Of a stretch of 64,000 nucleotides of DNA, positions 10,967 to 22,465 are shown piece after piece. The stretch covers positions 138,610,297-138,674,296 of the forward strand of contig NC_084793.1 in the NCBI RefSeq assembly GCF_963169125.1, written 5' to 3'. The notes under the pieces were generated by a model. It was not told the origin of the DNA and made no database searches. It saw only the letters and a program-made list of their open reading frames with translations. Made by a program: the position numbers and the translations under genes. The stretch is from Humulus lupulus (lineage: Eukaryota > Streptophyta > Magnoliopsida > Rosales > Cannabaceae). Position 1 is the stretch's first letter. Each line of letters opens with the position of its first letter.

Positions 10967-11660
10967 GAATATTCATACTTTGTTTTAAAATATTATAATG
11001 ATTTCTATGTTATGAATTGAAAGTGAGTTTTTATGGTTATTTTTTATATTTTTTATAATTAAAATTTTGTAAGTTCATTTTAAAATAATTAAATTAGATA
11101 TTAGTTTACTAAAAAATAAAAAATTTAATACCAAAAAACATATTTAATTGTCCAATTAATATTTACTTTTTTATATTTTAATTATTATGCATGATTTAAG
11201 TATAGTGGTGATATTAAAAGTTGTATTTAATAATAATTTTTCTTTTTAAAAAACCAAAAAATCATGTTATTTATTATTATTTAAATACATATTGATGATA
11301 AAATCAAATATTTCTACTCCCCATATTGATCCCACTTTCCCAAAAATTATAAATGTATATTTTAAAAATAAAGTTTAAAATAATAATAATTATAATTAAA
11401 TGCGAAATCTAGGTTTTTTTTACAATAATCGAAATCTACTTTGAATATTTGTTTTAATGGTACACTATGTACATGCATGAAGGTTAAGAGTTGAAAAAAA
11501 ATGAAATATATAATAATAATTATTAATGTGGCCGAAATTATTGGTCTATCCAACAACATTAATGGCGGAATATTTTTTTCTAATTATATAATATGCATAT
11601 CAATGAAGTTGAAGAGTTGCAATTATTAACAAAATAATATTATTTTTTTAATTATTTAAG
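10967..11660. other. AT-rich intergenic, no gene seen
   Basis: No supportable gene. Short AT-rich direct repeats only. Confidence 0.55.
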
Positions 11661-11668
11661 AACACACT

Positions 11669-11678
11669 TTATATATTA
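11669..11678 (+). promoter_or_regulatory. TATA box of the 11750 gene
   Basis: TTATATATTA, 81 bp before the ATG at 11750, followed by a CT-rich leader typical of plant 5' UTRs (CTTCTTCTTCAAAC, then CTACTCTCATTTC). Confidence 0.6.
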
Positions 11679-11749
11679 TACCCTTCTTCTTCAAACACAA
11701 CCTACTTCTACTCTCATTTCACATATTTCTTTGTCTTTCAACATTCCTC

Positions 11750-12078
11750 ATGGATAACATGATTCAAGATCTCATCTCTCTTGCTAAAGACATGATAAAA
11801 AAAAATTGGAGTTCATTTTGTCAGTAGCAAAGATCCTGCGTTCATCAAAATTTACTGAGTTTGAAGATGAAACAAATTTCCCCTACAAGTTTGCCACAAT
11901 ATCTTGAAAAATGAGGAGGGGATTGAACAAGATGTATATTGAAAACTTGAAAGAAGAAATTGAAGAGTGGAACAAAGAACTTGTCAAAATGAAGAAGACT
12001 CATGAAAGCATCAAGAAGAGGATAATGGATGACGAAGAAGGAGAATCTTCAAAGAAAAAGATAAAGGGAAATGAATAG
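11750..12078 (+). pseudogene. Small helical protein gene, frameshift and stop
   Basis: ATG at 11750 opens MDNMIQDLISLAKDMIKKNW, after an A8 run the frame stops within a few codons. The next frame from the same run (EFILSVAKILRSSKF) continues to TAG at 12076, interrupted by one TGA near 11906. The last third is strongly helical and charged (YIENLKEEIEEWNKELVKM) and ends Lys/Glu-rich (ESSKKKIKGNE). This part aligns with the intact gene at 12766 (IENLEYEIELWREELQKV), so the two are related. TATA box and leader are intact. Function unknown. Confidence 0.5.
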
Positions 12079-12655
12079 TAGATTTTAAGTTAGAGAATAT
12101 TAATTATTTGTATTTTGTGTTTTATTTTCTGCTTAATTTTTAATATGAACAAATATTTTAAGTTTCTCAGTAAAATTTTTTTAAATTTATTGTTTTTCTT
12201 ATCATTATTTAACATCGTGCAAAATTATATTTAATATAGTGAAATTCGAAAAAAAAATGAAATTTAAAAAAATGATCATTGTCATTTAATAATAAAAAAA
12301 TATTTATTATACCCAATAAATAATTAAGGAATATGATTTAATATTCAATTAACATATGACCATTAAAAAGATACCTAATTGGTTTCCAAAAGTTGTCTTT
12401 TTTTTCATACACCATTTGAAGAAAATAGGAACAATTTTTTAAAAATACAAGTGATCGAATAATACCCTATATTTTCAAAAATGGGAATACCCACCTCAAA
12501 TTTAATAGATGCAATTATTCGAATGATAAATGCACATAAAATGAACTGTGGAAACATGTATGTATTTGAACAGTTACAATTACTCATTAAATATATTATT
12601 TTCATAAACAAACAATTAAAAAATCTTTTTTCATAACCCTACACAACATCTTATT
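12079..12655. other. AT-rich intergenic, no gene seen
   Basis: No gene supported. A short block near 12361 (AAAAAGATACCTAATTGG) resembles the repeat core of the 7618-8143 element. Confidence 0.55.
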
Positions 12656-12658
12656 AGG

Positions 12659-12669
12659 CTATATATATT
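12659..12669 (+). promoter_or_regulatory. TATA box of the 12766 gene
   Basis: CTATATATATT, 107 bp before the ATG at 12766. This spacing is longer than for the other small genes. Confidence 0.5.
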
Positions 12670-12765
12670 TTAATGTAGATTAAATAGTTTTCATAAAAAA
12701 AAAATATCTCTTCATCTATTTCTCTAGAAAATTCATATATCTCTTCTAAACGATTTTTCATTATT

Positions 12766-13062
12766 ATGGAAGACTTTATAACTTTCCAAGTACCTATTCT
12801 TTCAATGATTGAATTACTGGAATGCCAATTATCTATCATCAAAACATTTGCCAAAGAAGAGACTTCTCAAAGCGAAAGCAAATCGGAGTTTGAAATTGTC
12901 CTTTTTGCCGAGAAGCAACAACAAAGAAGAAATTTTTTTACTTCTCTTATGATTGAAAATTTGGAGTATGAAATTGAACTTTGGAGAGAAGAACTTCAAA
13001 AGGTGAGGATGGATGACGAAGACGTCTTCGATCAATTATTGGGTGGCAACGAAGAACTATAA
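12766..13062 (+). CDS. Small helical protein, 98 aa, intact frame
   Basis: An uninterrupted single-exon frame of 98 codons beginning MEDFITFQVPILSMIELLE and ending DDEDVFDQLLGGNEEL. Residues 40-90 are charged and predicted helical, with the segment IENLEYEIELWREELQKVRM shared in pattern with the pseudogene at 11750. No transmembrane segment, signal peptide or recognised domain is seen. It has an upstream TATA box. A short frame right after the stop (13071-13141, MKVLLEDEKIDTSRIDLNSD) may be a frame-shifted former C-terminus. Best candidate for a working member of the cluster; function unknown. Confidence 0.55.
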   Translation: MEDFITFQVPILSMIELLECQLSIIKTFAKEETSQSESKSEFEIVLFAEKQQQRRNFFTSLMIENLEYEIELWREELQKVRMDDEDVFDQLLGGNEEL

Positions 13063-13141
13063 AAAATAATATGAAAGTTCTCTTAGAGGATGAAAAAATC
13101 GATACCAGTAGAATTGATTTGAACTCTGACAAGGATCGTTA

Positions 13142-13547
13142 GATTATTAGTTTTATTATTTTATTTAAATTATGATCAAGTTTCTTCTTTATTTTATTTT
13201 GTAAGTTTATGACTTTGTTATGACATTGTACTTCACTCCTAGTGATTGATTCTATGTTAATATCTCTAATATTATTAAGAATTTCAAGTTTTTTATTTTA
13301 TTTTGTCGAAATTTTTATTATGTTTCATGCACATTTTACTAAAAATAACTTATATGCATCATTCATGAGAATTGGATATGTTTTCCTATTTATTGTTTAA
13401 AAAAACAAATTATTGAAAATTTGACCAAAATTTGTAACTGATAATAATAGCAAGTTCAAAATTTTGGATTCCTTTATGGAAAAAAATTAATGAAAGTAAA
13501 CCCTATTAATTTGATAAGCAAAAATTTCTCAAAATCGAAAAATGCAA
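13142..13547. other. AT-rich DNA up to the element A junction
   Basis: Intergenic, no gene. Similarity to the Tat elements begins abruptly at about 13548 (AACACTAGTGGATAACGG), so this is the left junction of a 5'-truncated element. Confidence 0.6.
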
Positions 13548-16500
13548 GAACACTAGTGGATAACGGAAGCTCTGTAAATCTATTTTTCAGGACCACCTTG
13601 GAAAAAATTGGATTATCCATAATTGATTTAAAGGTGACCTCGATGACTCTATACGGGTTTTTGGGTGAAGGGTCAGCGATCATCGGGACAATCGGACTGG
13701 TGGTGACATTGGGAGAAGAGTCACGAGCTGTTTCCAAATTACTCAAGTTTGTGGTATTCGACTGTCCGACCGCATACAATGCGATTTTGGGTCGACCTGC
13801 GCTGATGGCATTTGAAGCCATAACCTCTATCCGCCACCTAGCAATGAAATTCCCCTCAGCTATGGGGATATGCACAGTCAAAGTTCATTAGCTCGCTGCC
13901 AGGGAATGTTATGGCATTTCTATGAAGGGAAAATCACAACCCGAGCAGCAAGCGATGGTCATAAATGACGGAGGTGAGGAGTCCCGAGAAATAGAAGTTA
14001 CTCGTGGGACGGAAGAACCTCAGTAGGAAGATGATAGTGAGATCGCCCAACGCGACAACATTGACCCACGGATAGACGAAGAAAAATCAGAGCTAAAATC
14101 CATAGAAGAGCTCGAGGAAGTAAACATCGATCCCAAAGAAGCTTCAAGAGTCGTAAAGATTGGAAAGAATCTTGACGACAAAAGAAAGGCGGAGCTGGTC
14201 GATTTTTTACAGAAAAACCTAGACGTCTTCGCTTGGTCACATGAGGATATGGTGGGAATCAATCCGAATATAATTATGCACACTTTGAATTTGGACAAGA
14301 ATGTGCCTGAAAAATCCCAAAAACGGAGACTTTTGGGAATGGTCCGAGCTGAAGCCCTTGAGTAAGAAGTAGCTTGGTTACTAAAATGCAGGTTTATCTG
14401 GGAGGCAAAATACCTGATCTGGGTTTCCAATCCCATGCTAGTCCCGAAGCCGAATGGGAAGTGGAGAACCTGTATCGACTTCTCCAACCTAAACAAGGCT
14501 TGTCCCAAGGACTATTTCCCACTGCCTAGGATCGACCAGTTGGTAGACGCCACGACAAGTCATGAGCTCATGTCTTCAATGGATGCGTACTATGGATATA
14601 ACCAGATAGCGATGAACCCTGTGGATCAGGATCATACTAGTTTTATGACCGAGCATAACGTATATTGTTACAAAGTTATGCCATTCGGATTGAAGAATGT
14701 TGGGGCTACATACCAATGCTTGGTCAACAAAATGTTCGCTAACCAGATCGGGAGAAATATGGAAGTATATGTTGATGACATGCTTGTCGAATCAAATATT
14801 GCCAATAACCATGTATTCGGTCTGGAAGAATGTTTTGGAATACTGAGGATATATGACATGAAACTGAATCCTCAAAAATGCACTTTCAGGGTGGCATCTG
14901 GAAAGTTTTTGGGGTTCATAGTCAACACGAGGGGAATAGAAGCAAATCCTAAAAAAAAAATTAGATTGTTATTGGAAATGCCTTCACCCAGGTCACGAAA
15001 AGAAGTTCAAAGCCTAACTGGAAGGGTGGCGGCTTTGAATCACTTCATTTCAAAATCCACTGACAAGTGTCTGCGATTCTACAACTTGCTCAGGGGAAAC
15101 AAGAAATTTAAGTGGACCAAGGAGTGTGAACTGGCATTCCACGACCTAAAAATACATCTGGCTGAGCCCCCGGTATTATCTAAACCAATACCTGGAGAGT
15201 CTCTATTCCTTTATTTGGTCGTGACAGAGAATGCAGTCAGTGTCGTGTTAGTTCGAGAAGAAGATCGTGCTCAGAAACCAGTGTATTACATAAGCAAGAG
15301 GCTTCTCAGAGCTAAGTCACAATACCCACTGATAGAGAAGCTAACATTCTGTCTGGTATTGGCTTCCAAAAAGCTCCGGCTATACTTCAAGTCCCATTCT
15401 ATCAATGTCTTAACCGACCAATCTTTAAGGCAGGTTTTGCAAAAACCTAAAACGTCGAGACGTCTTTTAAAATGATCCATCGAACTTAGCCATTTCGAGA
15501 TATTGTACATGCCACGAACTTCAATCAAGAGTCAGGCCTTTGCTGATTTTATGGTTGAATGCACCGGTTTTCAAGACGAGCTCATGAGGGAGTCGGCGCA
15601 AGAATTGTGGAAAATCTTCGTTGATGGATCGTCGAACGAGAACGGATCAGGAGCTGGGATAATCTTAATCTAGCCTGAGGGACATCGATTCCATACTGCT
15701 TTAAGATTTGGATTTGAGGCATCCAACAACGAAGTGGAATATGAGGCCCTATTGGTAGGGTTGAGGGTGGCAAGAGAGCTGAAGGCAAAATCCATCCAAT
15801 GCTACAGTGATTCACAACTCGTGGTAAATCAGGTATTGGGGGAGTTCCAAGCTCGAGGCATCAAGATGGCGGCCTACCTAGCTAAAGTAAAGGGGGGACT
15901 TTCTGAATTTGAGTACAGCTCTATTGAACAGATACCCCGCGAGCAGAATTCTAACATTGGCTCTTTGGCCCGACTTGTTACCACGAAAGAGGCTGAAACA
16001 TTAAACGTAGTGCCAGTAGAGTTCTTGGACAGCCCAAGTGTAATGGGAGAAGCAACGGAGGTCGGAATGATTGACATAAGACCGACATGGATGACTCCTA
16101 TAATGGAATATCTCGCAACTGGAAAGTTACCTGACGATAGAAAAAATGCGAGAAAAGTACGCTATCAAGCTCCAAGGTACGTAATAGTCGATGGGACCTT
16201 ATATCAGCTTGGTCATTCGTTGCCTCTCCTGCGATGTGTTCTGCCCGAGGAAGCCAAAACCATTTTGCAAGAAATACACGAAGGTTTTTGTAGAGATCAC
16301 GCTTGGGGGGGGGGGGGGGGGGGCAAAACCTGGCGCTGAAGGTACTAAGACAAGGATATTTTTGGCCCACTTTAACGAAAGATTCAATCTCGTATGTTCA
16401 GAAGTGTGACAAATTCCAACTTTCGCCATAGTTTCCAGACCTGCTCCAATCAAGCTAACAATGATTTCCTCCTTGTGGCCATTTGCAGCATGGGGAATTG

Positions 16501-17336
16501 ATCTGATAGGTTCCCTACCTATGGGAAAAGGAGGAGTTCGACATGCGGTAGTGGCGATCGATTACTTCACAAAGTGGGTAGAAGCAGAACCTCTGGCAAC
16601 CATTACTTCAAAGAGAGTCCTGGATTTCATGGTGAAAAGTATCATCTGTCGATTTGGACTCCCTAAGAAGATCATGTTAGATAACAGAACGCAGTTCGAT
16701 AGTGATCTCTTCACAAACTTTTGTGAAAGATACGGCATAACATAGAGTTTATCGTCGGTAGCATACCCACAACCCAACGAGCAGGTGGAGGCTGTAAATA
16801 AAACCCTTAAGGAAAGCCTGAAGAAGACGTTAGATGAAGCCAAGGGATTATGGCCCAGACAGCTCCCACAAGTACTTTGGGGCTACTGAACTTCTCACAT
16901 GACCTCCACAGGGCATACTCCTTTTTCCCTAACTTTCGAAAGAGAGGCCATGCTTCCAATTGAAGTCGTGGTAACTCCTCACAGGCAAAGGACATTTGAT
17001 CAAGAACAGAATAACGGGCTACTTAATGCATCTCTCGATCTGATAAAAAAAAAAAGAGAAGAATCACAGTTACAACTCGCCCATAATCAACAAAAGATCA
17101 CTCGCTATTTCAATTCAAAAGTCAAGGGGCGTAGACTTGGATTAGGCGACCTAGTTCTCAGAAGGGTCTTTTTGGCAAACATAGACCCCAAGGATGGTGA
17201 GTTGGGCCCGAACTGGGAAGGGTCGTACCAGATCATAGAAGTCTTACGCGAAGGGACTTTTAAGCTAGCTTGACTGAATGGGGAAGTAGTCCCACAGACT
17301 TGGAATGCTCTTCACTTGAAAAATTATTATCAATAG
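13548..17336 (+). pseudogene. Element A pol: PR-RT-RH-aRH-INT, decayed
   Basis: Retroviral-type aspartic protease with VDNGSSVNLFF (13552-13891); reverse transcriptase from about 14435 with the catalytic YVDDMLVES and MPFGLKNVGATYQ; classical RNase H (PVYYISKRLL, then NVLTDQSLRQVL) to 15475; second, archaeal-type RNase H from about 15605 (IFVDGSSNENGSGAG, then [14 protein letters not shown]); integrase with the core WGIDLIGSLPMGKGG and a C-terminal part ending LGPNWEG near 17220. There is no chromodomain. Many in-frame stops (for example 13889, 14024, 15472, 15672, 16743, 17272) and a 19-G run at 16305 that breaks integrase show it is dead. Many stops fit C-to-T or G-to-A change of CGA, CAG or TGG codons. 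Confidence 0.85.
16305..16323. repeat. G19 homopolymer in element A integrase
   Basis: Nineteen consecutive G replace a short stretch that in element B reads GGGTCC. It shifts the frame of integrase. It could fold as a G-quadruplex, or be an assembly artefact. Confidence 0.8.
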
Positions 17337-17482
17337 TACTACCATCAATGTAAGGCTTGTTTATAAAAATTGCTTCAATTAAATAACAGATGGATTATTA
17401 AATAACCATTTCCTAGTTTTATTATTGCGAGCTCGTGTTCTTATAATTGTAAAAGCAACCAGGAAAATTTATACTTCTTGGT

Positions 17483-18060
17483 TACTTAGGGGGCAGATAA
17501 CCGAGGACGGTGAGTTTTTTAAGAAAATTAAGCCTACTTGGATAAGATTAAAAACTTAGAAGCTAGAAAAAATTGATTATTCAACGGCTTTTTAAAGCTC
17601 GAGTTTTCAATAAACCTAGCGCGAACTAAGTTTAAATCATCTAACACCCAGGATATAACCAGGTCTGAAACTTATAATCTTGGAAAATTTGATTATTCAG
17701 CGGCTGTTTAAAAGCTCAAATTCTCAATAAACCTAGTGCGAACTAAGTTTAAATCCTTAAAAAACCCTGGACATAACCAGGTCCGAGGCCTGATTATTTA
17801 CAATTATGACACAAATAAGCGAGCAAAATTTTGGATAAAACCAAGATTGATATAATCTATCTCGATCTAAAGTCGATCCCTAAGATTTCGAATGTACAAG
17901 GGTCCAAGGATTCACAAGCATGAGAAAATAATAGAGGAAAGACAAACAGATCAAAGGTTAAAATGTATATTCAAATAAAAAAAAACTTCAAGATGAGCCC
18001 AAAGGAAATTGTTTTAAATCCTAAGGGATTGTTAGAAAATACATGATGATTACAAAGGAA
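17483..18060. repeat. Element A post-pol region: PPT-like motif and 117-bp repeat
   Basis: CTTAGGGGGCAGATAACC at 17486 is followed by a tandem repeat of about 117 bp: AACCTAGCGCGAACTAAG near 17614 returns near 17731, with CCAGG-type spacer text between. About two units. The rest to 18060 is non-coding. The same region in B and C carries more units. Confidence 0.75.
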
Positions 18061-18278
18061 AATCTTAAAAATATGTCATTGGGCTCCGCCTGCTCGCCCC
18101 GCTGAAGTAACCTCCTCACCATCTCCCTCCGCTGCTCCGGAAGCCTCACCAATTTCCAAAGGTTCTTGCAAAAGCCGAGTCTTGAATTTGGCAAGATATG
18201 GATCCAACAGCCTGGGATCCATGAAGGAGAAGCTTCCGTCCTGGTTGAAAGCCTAGCAATGGTAAAGCATCTCCTCCA
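18061..18278 (-). pseudogene. Element A antisense gene, 3' fragment (last exon)
   Basis: Minus-strand remnant of the end of the last exon of the antisense gene. It aligns with 46962-47180 of element B (CTTGCAAAAGCCGAGTCTTGAA compared with CTTGCAAGAGTCAAGCCTTGAA on the plus strand). The coiled-coil part upstream has been lost where the copia element begins at 18279. Confidence 0.7.
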
Positions 18279-20186
18279 TGTTGGTTTTTATTGATCAAAT
18301 CAGAGATTATGCGCAGTGGAACAATAATCAAATTGTTAGTTTAATCCCATAAGATTTCTAGATCTACTTCTTCACATGCATATATATATATATATATTGA
18401 ATCAAAGACATGAATAGAAAAATTACCTCAGGTCCTTCCCTGCTGCTATCTTTTTGTATGGCTAAATCCTTGAGATCTCACACCAAGATCTTCCAAAATA
18501 TTCTCAGCACACAAAGAACGAGTGTGGGCTCGCTATACAAACAATAGGCAAAAAATTATTTATCAGATGTTCTCAACACATGAGATCTGATAAAGTTTGG
18601 ACCTAGGTTTTGTGAAGAATAGTGACTTTTGTTTGTGTCACTGTTCTCTTTCTCTGAGAGAGATTTCTAGATATTTTTCTATCCCTGAAAAGTTACGTTA
18701 TGAAAAACTGATATCCTATATTTAATATATCCAATATATTAAAATAAAATCTTAGTTATTTTAAACAATTTGAAAATAACTAATCAGTTATCAGATTTTT
18801 GTTTAAATAATAATATTTTAATCAAATTACAATATCTCATTATTTATTTAATATTTAAATAACCAAAATTGTGGAACCTAGAAACTGATCACAGTCTCTT
18901 ATGCGTGTAGCACAGTGACTGTGCATTGTGCTACACGTGTACCACATGTCAGTGATGGCATGTGATTTTTCCCAATTTTTATTATTATTTAAATACCAAA
19001 AATCCCAAAAATAAATTAAATCAAAATTAATTATATTTTTGTTAAATCAAATAATTAATTAATTACACATAATTAAAAAATAATTATGTTTGATACATAG
19101 AAAAATATTTTACTTATCACATAAGTTCTTTTTGCCCATTTTTGTATTTACCTTTGTTAGTGGTTGTTTGAGCCATTTTGGGGACCATGGACCTATAACA
19201 TTAAGCTCTAATAAATAAACTAAATAATTAAACTCTTTAATTATAATAGTTAATTTATTAATTCTGATATTACTCCACTATAAATTCAAAATTGCACTCT
19301 TTATATTATAGATATACTTTTACATAAATCTTTTCTTAAGTCATCCATTGATATAACCATCTTATAATAGTTCAACCCTCTAATTAATTAGTTCATAAAT
19401 TAGAATGGAAGAATTACCGTTTTACCTTTCTAATTTACTTCTTATTCCTGAAGTACCATTAATTCACTAGTGAATAATTAATCTATAATCTAATTATAGA
19501 TTTGAGCTCAAAATCATTCAGTTCCAGAATTAACCCTTAAGGGAACTAATATACGATCCATTAAGAAAGATTAGATTCCGTATTGTTGATACATTTTCCC
19601 AGCCATCCATGATATTAAATCTCCAAAACAAAAGTCATTAGCCTCATTCTTTGAAGAGACCTTAACGAATGAATCAAAAGATTTAATAAACATGAACAAG
19701 AGTTCATGAACACTCGGGATTTAGGTTGATCTATAAATGATCATCAGTTATGATATGAATTACAAGTCTTTATTGTTAAATGGTTTTTTGGATAAAGACT
19801 TTAATTCATATCGGTCCATGTCATATATAATCATATTATATAAATCACCTTTACCGAGATGTCTTTCCACATCAATAATCCAAATCTAGATTATTTGTAT
19901 CATTATGATACTCAGAAAACCGTACTTACAACTCCAATTAAAGAATTCCATAACTTTAATTTGTTGTTGTTGACTATTTTTATTCATTCATGTGATCTTA
20001 ATTCTCTCGTACTAATACAAGATCACATCCTCAATAATGAATATGGAATTTTTCTGGTATTTACAAAATTATTCAAACAATAATTTAACAATCTAAATAT
20101 AACAATAATAATAAACCATTGTATTTATTTATTCACAGAAAAAAAAACAAATGTCTTTTACATGCTTTTAGGACACACTCCTAACA
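18279..20186 (-). repeat. 3' LTR of copia element 1
   Basis: Starts TGTTGGTTTTTATTG at the left and ends CCTAACA at 20186 (plus strand), giving the inverted termini of an LTR. On the minus strand the purine-rich tract AGTGAGAGAT directly precedes it. A 1.9-kb LTR fits the Angela or SIRE groups of plant copia elements. Confidence 0.75.
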
Positions 20187-20224
20187 ATCTCTCACTTGTA
20201 CTTATAGCATGTGAGGCATTTCTC

Positions 20225-22450
20225 TCAATCCCATATTACATACAGGGCCCTCGAATTGCTTTGCAGGAAGCGTCTTCGTAAACGGACCTGCCAGGATGTA
20301 TTCTGATATGACTTCAGAATGGACACATCTCCTCTATGTACGATTTCTCTGACTAACTGATATTTGCGCTCTATATGCTTTCCCCTCTTGTGGCTTCTTG
20401 GTTCTTTAGAATTAGCCACTGCTCCACTGTTGTCACAATAAAGAACAAGTGGTTTCTCCACTTCTGGAACAACTTTCAGATCGGAGTAGAACTTTTTCAG
20501 CCAAACTGCTTCCTTAGCTGCTTCACAAGCTGTTATGTATTCAGCTCCCATGGTTGAATCAGCTATACTGGATTGCTTAATGCTTCTCCAGACAACTGCT
20601 CCACCACCAAGAGTGAATACTGACCCAGAAGTAGACTTTCTACTATCCTTGTAAGATTGAAAATATGAGTCAGTGTATCCAGTAGGTTCGAGGTCACTAC
20701 CCGAATATACTAGCATATAGTCTCTAGTATTTCTAAGATACTTGACAATATTCTTCACTGCAATCCAATGACTCAATCCAGGATTGGATTGATAACGGCT
20801 GACTATCCCTACTGCATAACAAATGTCAGGTCTTGTACACACATGGCGTACATCAGACTGCCTACTGCTGAGGCATAGGGATACTGTCTCATATCTTCCT
20901 TTTCCTGGGGTGTTTTGGGACACTCCTCCTTGGAAAGGAATACTCCAGAATGGGATGGCATATCACCATTGTTGGAGTTTTGCTTATTAAAGCGTTCTAG
21001 CACCTTATCAGTATAAGGTACTTGAGACAGTGCCAAAGTTTTGTTCTGTCTATCTTTAAGAATCTTAATGCCCAGAACATACTTGGCTTCTCCCAAATCT
21101 TACATTTGGAATTATTCAGCTAACTAGTTCTTTACCCTTGATAATGATGTTACGTCATTTCCAATCAGTAATATATCATCAACGTGAAGAATGAGGAATA
21201 CTACTATACCATCTTTGATATGTATATAGACACAAGGTTCGTCAACATTTTGTTCAACAACCAAATGTTTTACTTATGTCATCAAATCTAAGATTCCAAG
21301 ATCTAGAAGCTTGTTTGAGTCCATGAATGGACCTAAGAAGCTCACAAACATTTTGTTGTTGACTTTTTAATTTGAACCCTTCTGGTTGAGACATGTAAAT
21401 GGTTTCGTTAAGGTAGCCATTCAGAAAAGTTGTTTTGACATCCATTTGCCAGATCTCGTAATCCATGCACGTAGCTATGGACAAGAGTATACAAATGGAT
21501 TTTAGCATGGCTAATGGAGAAAAGGTTTCTTCATAGTCAACCCCTTCTTACAGGATGTAACCTTTGGCTACACGCCTTGCTTTGAAAGTCTCACTTTCCC
21601 ATCCGCTCCTCTTTTCTTCTTGAATATCCACTTGCAACCAATGGGTTTGATATTCTTAGGTGGATCTTCAAGAACCCAGACAGAATTGGAATACATCAAT
21701 TCCATTTCTTGGTTCATGGCTTCTTGCCATTTTTCCTTGTCAGAATGATTTATTGCATCTTTAAATGTCAATGGATTGTCTTTGTTTGTGTCAGACACAA
21801 GCATTTGAACTTCGTGTTCATAGCGTGTGGGTTACTTACTAACCCTCCCACTACGACGAGCTTATGTACTATTCTGACTAGAACTAGCAGTTTCCTTTTG
21901 TCGTTTTTCATTGGTTATTACTGGTGACTTTGAGACTTCATTTGAGACCTTCTCCTTTAGAATAACCTTACTGCGAGGTTTGTGGTTACTAACATAGTCA
22001 TTTTCAAGAAAAGTTTCATTTGTCAATACAAATGTTTTATTTTCTTTTGGACTATAGAAAATTCCACCTCTAGTCTCTTTGGAATATCCCACAAACATGC
22101 ACACTTCAGAGCGTGTTTCCAACTTCCCGGTCTTTCCTTTAAGCATGTGTGCAGGACACCCCCAAATTCAAAAATGGGGTAAACTAGGTTTACAACCATT
22201 CCATAATTCTATGGGTGTCTTTTGGATAGACTTAGATGGAACATTATTCATATGTATAGGATACATTGAATCGAATAGCTCATGAATGACAGTGGTAATG
22301 ATGAGAAACTCATCATTCATCTAACCATATCTAATAACGTTCTATTCCATCTTTCTGAAACACCATTTTGCTGTGGCGTTCCAGGTGCTGTGAGTTGGGA
22401 TTGAATGCCATGCTCACGTAGATGGTCCTCAAATTACAAATCCAAGTACT
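20225..22450 (-). pseudogene. Copia element 1 polyprotein remnant (INT-RT-RH)
   Basis: Minus strand. Integrase remnants near 22450-22150, with the core decayed by stops; the linker region carries METRSEVCMFVGYS-type sequence at 22146-21862; reverse transcriptase with IWQMDVKTTFLNGYLNE (21508-21254), a HVDDILLIG catalytic box near 21180-21150 (usual Tyr replaced by His), and VLGIKILKDRQNK; RNase H with VCTRPDICYAVG, GYTDSYFQSYKDSRKS and ADSTMGAEYI. In the last, the usual acidic residue after STM is Gly, a likely catalytic loss. At least five frame breaks. Confidence 0.85.
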
Positions 22451-22465
22451 CTCCTCCAAGTATTC

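Larger units (their letters stand above)
18279..22458 (-). mobile_element. Ty1/copia element 1, 5'-truncated in integrase
   Basis: Minus-strand copia element keeping one complete 3' LTR (18279-20186, 1,908 bp, TGTTGG to CCTAACA) and coding sequence back to the integrase core, where it ends abruptly near 22458 against the third intron of the antisense gene. The 5' LTR, gag, protease and N-terminal integrase are absent. About 0.9 kb of antisense gene present in element B is also missing here, so a deletion accompanied or followed the insertion. Confidence 0.85.

Noticed and set aside
13548..17336. Integrated virus (pararetrovirus or retrovirus envelope gene)
   Set aside because: Domain order, LTRs and lack of movement, coat or envelope genes fit a Ty3/gypsy retrotransposon.
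18279..22458. A clean insertion of a full copia element
   Set aside because: No second LTR and no target duplication; the element and the host gene both lack sequence at the right junction.
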